From Pseudoalteromonas sp. H105 (lineage in GTDB: Bacteria > Pseudomonadota > Gammaproteobacteria > Enterobacterales > Alteromonadaceae): DNA of 36,144 bases. Positions 23,101-29,640 of this stretch are shown piece by piece; within the stretch, counting starts at the first letter, position 1; each line of letters begins with the position of its first letter. Location: assembly GCF_001469215.1 (NCBI RefSeq), contig NZ_LOFH01000017.1, forward strand, positions 1-36,144, written 5' to 3'. Below the pieces are notes generated by a model. That model was not told the DNA's origin and ran no database searches. It saw only the letters and a program-made list of their open reading frames with translations. Made by a program: the position numbers and the translations under genes.

Positions 23101-23412
23101 CTGTTTTGATGTGGTGTTATCATGAAAAGCACTTGTTAACTCTATCGCCGCAGAATGCACCAATGAACTGTCGGATAAAAACAAAAGCTGTGACTTAATA
23201 TCATTAAAATGACGCTCAATGGCACTTTTTTTAATCTCGCTAACGGCCTCTAGCTGGGCGTAGGTTTGTGTGTTCAATGCTTTGGATGAGTTTGATAAGG
23301 CGAAGGTGATGACGATAGTTAAAGGAATCAGTGCCACGAGTAAAAAGGCGCTCATTAATTTTTTAGAAAGGTCTAAATTTCTAATCGTATGGCTAACCAT
23401 ATTGATGTTCAT
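20143..23412 (-). CDS. Methyl-accepting chemotaxis protein with a poly-HAMP array
   Basis: AAGGGA 7 bases upstream selects the ATG at 23412 (1089 aa) over a TTG 24 bases earlier. The domain order is: membrane helix (about 20-40), large periplasmic double-Cache-like sensor (to about 390), second membrane helix (about 395-420), then nine HAMP or HAMP-like units marked by G-(D/N/E)-(F/L) at about residues 441, 486, 531, 576, 621, 666, 711, 756 and 801, exactly 45 residues apart. The methyl-accepting domain follows, with the hairpin tip EIVSVIDDIAFQTNLLALNA and AAVEAARAGDHGRGFAVVAS. The C-terminus (TLKEAVN) lacks a CheR-docking pentapeptide. It should signal to CheA. The ligand is unknown. Confidence 0.93.
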   Translation of the reverse strand: MNINMVSHTIRNLDLSKKLMSAFLLVALIPLTIVITFALSNSSKALNTQTYAQLEAVSEIKKSAIERHFNDIKSQLLFLSDSSLVHSAAIELTSAFHDNTTSKQLNDAQLAQLTHYYENIFNNKYSQENKNTTRTFDMHKQLTAQAQYWQYHYVANNPHPVGEKANLHSSTEDNLYNVAHEKYHGFLFEFAQRFDFYDIFIVDNQSSEVVYSVYKEVDFATSLTTGPFASSNLALAYEQAKNIGEKDVVFVDYQQYLPSYDAPASFIATPLYEQGVHTSTLIFQISIDALNVIMTERAGLGESGETYLVGPDFLMRSDSYLDPKNHSVVNSFRYPKTGSVKTTASMQALQGETGQQVITDYNGAKVLSSYQPINVLGLKWALLAEIDKQEAFAAVTYLTTLLLVTSAICIAIVVLIAFVFARSLTRPVQLLVDTMRHVERQGDFSVRSPVLSKDEIGSSASAFNCLLDALQSSISQTNTVMNKMAEGEFNHRITADCKGELYSLKQATNNCASSLEQAMSEINHVIDEMSQGNFSTQINTPMLGQLATLKQNINGSLNSLDNTIGEIVTVMANIEQGNFTQQVSSSAQGTLKQLKDSVNNSVSSLSGALDNISKVMSALHDGDFSKRVDHPLQGQLALLKNDINSSVDNLALIITDINTVMEAVSKGDFTQQVECNANGELLTLKYNINDSIMGLNNAVNEISNVMMAISQGNFNKIIDIDMSGQLNNLKLDINNSVDNLNTVITQLATVMAAMRNGDFSKQLDMQMQGQLAELQNDVNNSLSITADAIEEVTQVLSSLAQGNLNKQIERDYLGVFATLKDDVNQTINKLTSVIASIQQSANLVSQSASEIASSNIEISQRTEEQAANLEEASASSNNMLDEVAQVTLKSDEAVALAKEAHTTATEGGELSKQTVDAINEVNNSSKDINEIVSVIDDIAFQTNLLALNAAVEAARAGDHGRGFAVVASEVRQLAGRSAASAKQIKGIINTSNEKVSQGTILASSSGEKLEQIVTAVSAVNEMTVSINSSSLTQQQAIKEVDAVVQRLTTLIQENSAITEETMAAAKQMSDQANTMRNSLQYFTLKEAVN

Positions 23413-23577
23413 ATAACGTCCCTTTATAGAAAACAAAAAACCTAATATAGGTAATCAGTTCAGTGTAGAACAGTGTTCCTGAAAAGCGAGCTTGGCTTAA
23501 TAGATTTTTAATTGACGTATAAAGGCGCCGCTATAGTCTGTTAAAATACTTCTATTAAACTTAGCAAGGCTATTAAA

Positions 23578-24993
23578 ATGTCTCTCATTACTCCCGTTAT
23601 TCTTGCTGGTGGCATCGGCTCAAGGCTATGGCCTTTATCGCGCCAAGCGATGCCAAAACAGTTCCTCCCTTTAATTAATGAGGCGTCGTTATTGCAAAAC
23701 ACCTTAGATAGAGTGAATGGGCGAACGTTTAATCAGCCTATTTTGGTGTGTAATGAGCAGCATCGATTTATAGTTAGCCAGCAATGTACGTCTGTAGGGA
23801 TCGTGCCTGAAGCAATATTGTTGGAACAGCAGGGTCGCAATACTGCCCCAGCCATTGCATTGGCGGCACAATATGCGCTTAAAAGTGGTGATAATACACC
23901 GATGTTTGTAATGCCAGCGGATCATTATATTGAAGACTTTGAGCAGCTTTTAGCGCAGTTGCCGGATGCAATTGCATTAGCAGAGCAAGGTAAATTGATC
24001 ACCTTTTCAATTAAACCTGATAGTGCAAATTGTGGCTATGGTTACATTAAACAAGGTGCTCAAATTGGCCAGACAGCCTGTTACTATGTTGATGAATTTA
24101 AAGAAAAGCCTGCTTTAGTGCAGGCTGAACGCTACGTTGAAAGCGGCGAATATTCATTTAATAGTGGTATGTTCTTAGTGACGCCGCAGGCATATTTAAC
24201 TGAGCTTAAACGATTTTCACCTAAAATTGCTCAAAGTGTAGAGCGTGCTGCCGATTTCAAAAAAGACCTCGTTTTTTTTAGAGTAAATGAACAAGCGTTG
24301 CAGCATTGTCCAAGTGATTCGATTGATTACGCTATATTAGAGCGTAGTGAAAATGTAGTAGTCGTGCCTTTATCACTTAATTGGAGTGATGTGGGGAGCT
24401 TTGATGCGCTTTGGAAAGCAAGCCCTAAAGATGAGTTGGGTAATTGCCGAGATAAAGAAGATGTTATTTTAGCAGGCGAAAACAATTTATTACGCAGTGA
24501 AGCAGGGCACACGATTGCAGCGATAGGCGTGAGTGATCTGGCTGTTATCCACACGCATGACGCTACGTTAATCGCTGATAAAAGCCAACTTGGTAAACTG
24601 CCATTACTGTTAAAGCAATTGGCGAGTACACAAAATGATAAGCTATTGAACCATCAAGTTGTTTGTCGGCCTTGGGGGAGCTACCGCATTTTAGTTGAAG
24701 CAGAGGGTTTTAAAGTTAAAAAAATAATAGTCAATAATAGCGCAAAACTTTCAACCCAACGGCATCAGCATCGTGCTGAGCATTGGGTGGTGGTGTCGGG
24801 GGTTGCTGATGTCAATATTGATGGCAAAGCCCGTGTTTTAACTGCCGATCAATCTTGTTATATCGCTGCTGGGCAAATTCACAGCTTAGCAAACTCGCAA
24901 AGTGTGCCACTAATACTGATTGAGGTACAAACAGGTAGCATACTTGACGAAAGCGACATTGAACGTTTTGATGACCAATATGGACGAAACTAG
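23578..24993 (+). CDS. manC: Mannose-1-phosphate guanylyltransferase / mannose-6-phosphate isomerase
   Basis: The 471-aa bifunctional enzyme is standard length for ManC/CpsB/AlgA. The N-terminal nucleotidyltransferase has LAGGIGSRLWPLSRQAMPKQ (residues 9-28), FVMPADHYIEDF and the segment FKEKPALVQAERYVESGEY. The C-terminal cupin isomerase domain has the metal-binding LSTQRHQHRAEHWVVVSGVA. It makes GDP-mannose for surface polysaccharides. AAGG 8 bases upstream supports the start. The neighbours are a chemoreceptor and a small oxygenase, so this manC is not in an exopolysaccharide cluster within the window. It ends 4 bases from the convergent oxygenase gene. Confidence 0.96.
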   Translation: MSLITPVILAGGIGSRLWPLSRQAMPKQFLPLINEASLLQNTLDRVNGRTFNQPILVCNEQHRFIVSQQCTSVGIVPEAILLEQQGRNTAPAIALAAQYALKSGDNTPMFVMPADHYIEDFEQLLAQLPDAIALAEQGKLITFSIKPDSANCGYGYIKQGAQIGQTACYYVDEFKEKPALVQAERYVESGEYSFNSGMFLVTPQAYLTELKRFSPKIAQSVERAADFKKDLVFFRVNEQALQHCPSDSIDYAILERSENVVVVPLSLNWSDVGSFDALWKASPKDELGNCRDKEDVILAGENNLLRSEAGHTIAAIGVSDLAVIHTHDATLIADKSQLGKLPLLLKQLASTQNDKLLNHQVVCRPWGSYRILVEAEGFKVKKIIVNNSAKLSTQRHQHRAEHWVVVSGVADVNIDGKARVLTADQSCYIAAGQIHSLANSQSVPLILIEVQTGSILDESDIERFDDQYGRN

Positions 24994-24997
24994 CGAG

Positions 24998-25351
24998 TTA
25001 GCTACCTTTGACCCAGCCAATACTTAATATGTATCGATTACCTTGTTCTATTTTAGACACGGCGTGCTGAGCGATGTCGGGTCTGAATAACTTTATCCGC
25101 TTGCTTTGAAATAAAGTGTTATCGCAAATAAATTCACCTCCTTGCTGGGCATTTTTTAAAATGATATTTAAGCGAAAGTGTTTACCGGTAAGTACTTTAT
25201 CTGTGTGTGGTTTTATTTCGCTACCTAAAGGAAATTTAATTAAGTAGGTATCAAACTTTAATGGCCAATACGCGCCGCACAGCAGCATTTTGTCATAGCC
25301 TGAATGTTGTCGACCACGCTGCCAGCGAAATAAGTTTTTAAAAATAGCCAT
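24998..25351 (-). CDS. Small 2OG-Fe(II) oxygenase-like protein
   Basis: The 117-aa protein contains the double-stranded beta-helix iron triad: H49 and D51 in EIKPHTDKVL, H96 in PDIAQHAVSKIEQGNRY, and R106 as the probable 2-oxoglutarate ligand. Segments FDTYLIKFPLGS and FRLNIILKNAQQGGEFIC fit core strands. It is short, like the aspartyl/prolyl hydroxylase-like minimal domain. The substrate is unknown; a protein side chain is plausible. It lies 22 bases after the hybrid kinase gene on the same strand, so the two are probably co-transcribed. Confidence 0.8.
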   Translation of the reverse strand: MAIFKNLFRWQRGRQHSGYDKMLLCGAYWPLKFDTYLIKFPLGSEIKPHTDKVLTGKHFRLNIILKNAQQGGEFICDNTLFQSKRIKLFRPDIAQHAVSKIEQGNRYILSIGWVKGS

Positions 25352-25373
25352 AGCACTTGCTCCTTTAACTTCA

Positions 25374-27530
25374 CTAACTCAACTCACTTCTTACGTGCTT
25401 TAAATATTGTTCCAAACTGCTTTGCCAAAGCACAATAACATCAGATAAGGGCTCTTTAAGCGGTTTGTTATCCAATAACCGACGTTCTATTTTTTTTAGC
25501 TCCGCCCCGTATCGATTAAAGCCCAGTTGCAGTGCTGTACTTGCTTGGCGATGCAAGAGTTTGATACATTGCTCCTTGTCTTCGTCGAGTAACTGCTGCG
25601 CACGAATAAGTTTGTTACGTGCAGAAAGCACAAATTCATTATAAATGGATGAGACTTCATCATCACTGAATGAGCTTTTTAATGTTTCAGCGGCGGTTTC
25701 ATCATAAAGCACATCACTCAGTTCAACAGCGATAATAGGCGCTTGATTGTTTTGTGAGTCACTTAATGCTTGGCGCAGCTTTTGTTGTTTGATGGGCTTA
25801 CCAACAATATCTTTTATACCTAAGGCAAAATACTCTTTTATTTCATCTGGGCTCAAGCTGGCTGTAAACGCAAGCACGGGGGTACGCTGGTTTTTATGCT
25901 CTATTCCTTTGAGAGTTTTAAGCACTTCTTGCCCTGTTAGATCAGGTAAGTTCATGTCAAGTAAAACCACATCAAAATGATGCTGCTGCATTAATGTAAT
26001 TGCGCTTTGGCCGTCTCGAGCCAGTTTAATTTTATGCTCATCATCCGCCATAAACTCAATCGCAATTTTTTGGTTTAAGTCTAAATCTTCAACTAATAAT
26101 ACGTCTAATCCAGTTAAATACTCTTTTGATTGATGGCGTTGTTCAACTAAGCTCAATTCCCCCAGAGCTAATTTAATATCAAAGCTAAATGAGCTGCCAG
26201 TGCCCAATTCACTCGTGATATTTAAATGAGAGTCTAACTTATCAAGTAATCGACTGGTAATAGCCAGACCAAGGCCTGTACCGCCTTTTTCTTTGCCAGC
26301 GCTACTTTGTACATAAGGCTCAGTCAGGTATTCAATTTCGTCATCTTCAATACCAGGACCTGAGTCAACTACACTAATGCGTATTGTGTGTTCAAGTTGC
26401 TGCTCTTTAATTAAATCTACGCATATTTTGACTTCGCCTTTATCAGTAAACTTTATGGCATTTCCCATGAGATTAATGATGATTTGCCTTAGCTTTTGTT
26501 GATCGCAGTAATAACAGGCTTGCTCGGGCAAATTATAAATTAGCTCAAAATGCAGACGCTTTTGTTCTGCAAGAGGGCTCAGCAATAAGCATAAATTGTG
26601 CAGCCAGGTTTTAAACTCTACATCTTCCTCATATAAGGCTTCGTTATGTTGATCGAGGCTGGCGTAATCAAGTACTTTATCCACTAGCAAGTTAAGCGAT
26701 TCGGCCGAGTTGATGATGGCTTCACAGTAGGGTTTATCACGCGGGTCACTTGATTGATTCATCATTAACTGTGCACTGCCTAATATGCCGTTGAGTGGCG
26801 TGCGGATTTCGTGGCTAATGGTTGATAAGAACAAGCCTCTGATCTCGAGATCTTTTTGGGCTTTTTCAGTTAATTGATTCAGGTTTTGTTCTCGGCGCTC
26901 ATTACACAACAGCGCCATACCTGTTGCATAAAACATCGGCGCAATCACTCCATTTATAAATAAAGTAATACTAAACCAATTGCCAGAAAGTAGTTTTGCG
27001 GTGTTGATATCCCCCATTAATAATGTGCGTCCGGTGAACACTAAAGCAATAATAGTGAGTATCAATACGTAGACAATACTGCCGTTGGGGTAGTTCTTAT
27101 AGCCATATTTTATGAATAAATAGAGTAGAAAAATGGCTTCAAGAATATGTTGTAAATCAGATATTAAAATACGGCTACGCAAGCTCGACTCATTAAAGGT
27201 CAATACAATCACCATCACTGCAAAAAGAGCGGTAATAATGCCAAATATTTTAAAACCAGCGCCTTTGTCTCCAAAGAATTGCCGAATGGCTAATGCATGT
27301 ATAATTGAAGAGCAAAAAAATAGACTGTTGGCGATACTGATGCTGGCGATATTATTCAAGTAACCATGCAATGCAAAACTACCAACGGCAACAAGCATCA
27401 TCATAGGATAAAAGATATAAATTAAGGTACCTGGGGTGTCTTTACTTGTACGCCAAGTAAGGTAATTAAGTAGCGTCATAATAGCCATCATGGCTGCGCT
27501 GGCATAATACAAGGTGGCTGAGTCGAGCAT
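25374..27530 (-). CDS. Hybrid sensor histidine kinase with seven-helix membrane sensor, REC and HPt-like domain
   Basis: The 718-aa protein has about seven membrane helices in residues 8-215 with little periplasmic loop, then HisKA with FLSTISHEIRTPLNGILGSA (H240), HATPase_c with GGTGLGLAITSRLLD, and a receiver with DVVLLDMNLPDLTGQEV (D525). The C-terminal 110 residues are helical and contain LLHRQASTALQLGFNRYGAE, which fits an HPt phosphotransfer His (H660), giving a complete His-Asp-His relay. No dedicated response regulator adjoins it except the LuxR-type protein upstream on the same strand, whose receiver is atypical. The stimulus is unknown. Confidence 0.9.
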   Translation of the reverse strand: MLDSATLYYASAAMMAIMTLLNYLTWRTSKDTPGTLIYIFYPMMMLVAVGSFALHGYLNNIASISIANSLFFCSSIIHALAIRQFFGDKGAGFKIFGIITALFAVMVIVLTFNESSLRSRILISDLQHILEAIFLLYLFIKYGYKNYPNGSIVYVLILTIIALVFTGRTLLMGDINTAKLLSGNWFSITLFINGVIAPMFYATGMALLCNERREQNLNQLTEKAQKDLEIRGLFLSTISHEIRTPLNGILGSAQLMMNQSSDPRDKPYCEAIINSAESLNLLVDKVLDYASLDQHNEALYEEDVEFKTWLHNLCLLLSPLAEQKRLHFELIYNLPEQACYYCDQQKLRQIIINLMGNAIKFTDKGEVKICVDLIKEQQLEHTIRISVVDSGPGIEDDEIEYLTEPYVQSSAGKEKGGTGLGLAITSRLLDKLDSHLNITSELGTGSSFSFDIKLALGELSLVEQRHQSKEYLTGLDVLLVEDLDLNQKIAIEFMADDEHKIKLARDGQSAITLMQQHHFDVVLLDMNLPDLTGQEVLKTLKGIEHKNQRTPVLAFTASLSPDEIKEYFALGIKDIVGKPIKQQKLRQALSDSQNNQAPIIAVELSDVLYDETAAETLKSSFSDDEVSSIYNEFVLSARNKLIRAQQLLDEDKEQCIKLLHRQASTALQLGFNRYGAELKKIERRLLDNKPLKEPLSDVIVLWQSSLEQYLKHVRSELS

Positions 27531-27592
27531 GTTAATTCCAATACTATCGCTGTGAGCTGAGCATAAAGTCTATTTGTGTTGTTAGCAAATGC

Positions 27593-27617
27593 AAAAAAGG
27601 CGCTTTATGCGCCTTTT
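27593..27617 (-). terminator. Rho-independent terminator of the LuxR-type regulator gene
   Basis: On the minus strand AAAAGGCGC, a 5-base loop (ATAAA) and GCGCCTTTT form a hairpin followed by a T run (27598-27593). It lies 20 bases after the regulator stop and separates it from the kinase gene. Confidence 0.85.
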
Positions 27618-27636
27618 CTGGTCAATAAAATTTAGC

Positions 27637-28293
27637 TTAACGAATTTCGTCAGGGATATTTTGCTGTGCCCATGAAAGTAACTCAATTCGGTTACGGCAT
27701 TTTGTTTTTCTAAATGCACTGTATAAATGGGTTTTTACTGTGTGTGGGCTGATACTGAGTGTTTCGGCTATTTCTTTATTCTTAGATCCGTTACTCATTA
27801 ATGAAATAATTGATTTTTCACGCTTAGTTAGTTTTATTGGTTCAATATCGCCTTCAGTCAATTTGTGAAGTGCGTCTTTGTTAAACTGTAGCATTCGATT
27901 TAATGCATTACACATAATATCACGACGATACCAGAGTTGATCTTCAAGCAATAAACGTATGCCTTTCATTAGCACATCGGCGTTGTCTGTGGTGTAGAAT
28001 ACGCCACGAATACCACTGAGTAATGCGCGGTTAGCAAGTTCTGGATTTTCATCTAAGTTAAATAAAACGATATCGCATTTAACGCGTAGGTTTACTAATT
28101 GTTCTTTTAATTTCCCCCACGCATCTTGGCTTGATGTTTCAATAAACAATAAGCGCGTACCTTCAGGCACATCTAAAATATTAGTGCCTGTAGTAACATC
28201 AAGTCCTTGGGTTTTTAATAATGGCTCTAATACATTAATACCAATGGTATTGATTGGCTCCAGGTCTAGTAACAAAAATGCTGAACTGCTCAT
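27637..28293 (-). CDS. CsgD/VpsT-like LuxR family regulator
   Basis: The 218-aa protein has an N-terminal atypical receiver domain (residues 1-125), where the usual phospho-acceptor region reads DIVLFNLDENP, and a C-terminal LuxR HTH (155-210) with LTKREKSIISLMSNGSKNKE followed by HTVKTHLYSAFRKTKCRNRI. This layout and the HTH closely recall CsgD and VpsT, which control curli and biofilm matrix. In VpsT a W-F-S-R motif binds c-di-GMP; here the corresponding place reads WYRR (121-124), so c-di-GMP binding is uncertain. It is followed by its own terminator. Confidence 0.85.
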   Translation of the reverse strand: MSSSAFLLLDLEPINTIGINVLEPLLKTQGLDVTTGTNILDVPEGTRLLFIETSSQDAWGKLKEQLVNLRVKCDIVLFNLDENPELANRALLSGIRGVFYTTDNADVLMKGIRLLLEDQLWYRRDIMCNALNRMLQFNKDALHKLTEGDIEPIKLTKREKSIISLMSNGSKNKEIAETLSISPHTVKTHLYSAFRKTKCRNRIELLSWAQQNIPDEIR

Positions 28294-28527
28294 ACTTACA
28301 TACTCTTGAATAAAGTTAACTAATTAATCCTATCACGCAATCCACCCCTTTCGTATTAGAAATTTCCTATATAGGGGCAGGAAAAGTATATTTTTAAGAC
28401 GTTATGTTTTTTATTTATTAAAAAAAAGTAACAGAAAAGCACGCTATCTGTATGAAATTATTAACGATTGTTCATATTTGCTCATTACTTTAGAGTAGCC
28501 TTAAAAGAGTATGTATTTTTTTTGTGG
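28294..28527. other. AT-rich intergenic region upstream of the CsgD-like gene
   Basis: These 234 bases, between the start of the LuxR-type gene and the 3' end of hinT (both minus), are AT-rich and carry poly-A/T tracts. AGAAATTTCCTA near 28360 is partly palindromic. This should hold the regulator's promoter. No convincing gene, hairpin or RNA was seen. Confidence 0.4.
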
Positions 28528-28893
28528 TCATTCTTTTTTGTTATCTTGATACGGCGGCCACCCCATACTTTTCCCCGCTAACATGTGTAAGTGAATATGA
28601 TATACCGTTTGTCCACCGTGATCGTTGCAATTCATTACAACTCTAAAACCATCTTCGCTAAAGCCTTGTTGTTTAGCTATTTTTGCAGCAACAACATATA
28701 AATGACCAACAGTTGGTGCGTCCTCTTCGGTAATATCGTTAATTGTCGCAATCGCTTTTTTTGGGATAATCAAAATGTGAAAAGGGGCTTGGGGGTTGAT
28801 ATCTCGAAAAGCCAGCGACAACTCATCTTCATAGACAATATCGGCAGGGATTTCTCGGTTTATGATTTTTGTAAAGATGGTTTCATCATGCAT
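28528..28893 (-). CDS. hinT: HIT family purine nucleoside phosphoramidase
   Basis: The 121-aa protein matches HinT in length and motifs: TIFTKIINREIPADIVYEDE at the N-terminus, HILIIPKKAI, and the catalytic histidine triad YHIHLHMLAG with H99, H101 and H103. It hydrolyses adenosine phosphoramidates such as lysyl-AMP. It is divergent from the DUF2057 gene, 88 bases away. Confidence 0.96.
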   Translation of the reverse strand: MHDETIFTKIINREIPADIVYEDELSLAFRDINPQAPFHILIIPKKAIATINDITEEDAPTVGHLYVVAAKIAKQQGFSEDGFRVVMNCNDHGGQTVYHIHLHMLAGKSMGWPPYQDNKKE

Positions 28894-28981
28894 TTTAACT
28901 CAGCTCCAATGTTTGTTTTAAAGTCACTAATGACAAACTTTGCTTGCAGTGTCAAACTGAAATCAAACACAAGGAGTTATT

Positions 28982-29599
28982 ATGTACAAATCAGTCGTTT
29001 TCAGTGGCGTTGCCGCGTTGCTTTTCAGTTCAGTTGCTTTGGCTGAAATGGTTTCTTTCCCTGAGGAAATCATTCCACTGCAAGTTGGTAAAAAGGTGAT
29101 TGAGCATTCATTTTTTAATCGTGTCGATGAACTCGACCTCAATCCAGGTACTTACCCGGTTAAATTGAAATACTCCGATTTATACGAGCAAGGTTATGAC
29201 GAGCATCAAATTATTGATTCTGAGCCATTTTGGGTTGTTATGACGATTGAGCAGGGAAATAACTATGATGTGGTTTTTAATAGGGCGGACAACGCGGTCG
29301 CAGCTAAAGTATTTGCAGAGTCACCGCAAGTCAGTTTAAAAGCGAAAGGTGCATCATTAGGCATGCCATTAGCGACCTCTATGAACCCTCCCCAGAGTCA
29401 AGTCAAATCAATAGCACCAGCTGCACCCACTGCTTCACTAAATCAACCTACAGTGGCTAAGGCGCCTGTTAACGCGCCAATGTCAAAACCAGCGCCTAGC
29501 ACAGCTGATACACCTAATGCTGCGGCGATGTTGGATTTTTGGTGGCAACAAGCCAGCCTTGAGGAACGTGAACGCTTTCTAAACAAAATCAAAAAGTAA
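28982..29599 (+). CDS. DUF2057 family secreted protein (YccT/CsgI-like)
   Basis: The 205-aa protein has a signal peptide ending near ALAE (residue 21) and a DUF2057-type beta-rich domain: PLQVGKKVIEHSFFNRVDEL, followed by NPGTYPVKLKYSDLYEQGYDEH and FWVVMTIEQGNNYDVVF. A Pro/Ala-rich linker (about 130-180) leads to a short helical tail MLDFWWQQASLEERERFLNK. In enteric bacteria YccT (CsgI) inhibits curli assembly. Whether the function holds here is unknown, but a CsgD-like regulator lies 700 bases away. AAGGAG about 6 bases upstream supports the start. Confidence 0.82.
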   Translation: MYKSVVFSGVAALLFSSVALAEMVSFPEEIIPLQVGKKVIEHSFFNRVDELDLNPGTYPVKLKYSDLYEQGYDEHQIIDSEPFWVVMTIEQGNNYDVVFNRADNAVAAKVFAESPQVSLKAKGASLGMPLATSMNPPQSQVKSIAPAAPTASLNQPTVAKAPVNAPMSKPAPSTADTPNAAAMLDFWWQQASLEERERFLNKIKK

Positions 29600-29600
29600 T

Positions 29601-29627
29601 AAAAAGGGCGAATAAATCGCCCTTTTT
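29601..29627. terminator. Bidirectional Rho-independent terminator
   Basis: AAAAAGGGCGA (29601-29611) and TCGCCCTTTTT (29617-29627) form a perfect 11-bp stem with a 5-base loop. It sits between the converging DUF2057 and M1 peptidase genes and works on both strands by symmetry. Confidence 0.9.
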
Positions 29628-29640
29628 CATTTGGTTATTC

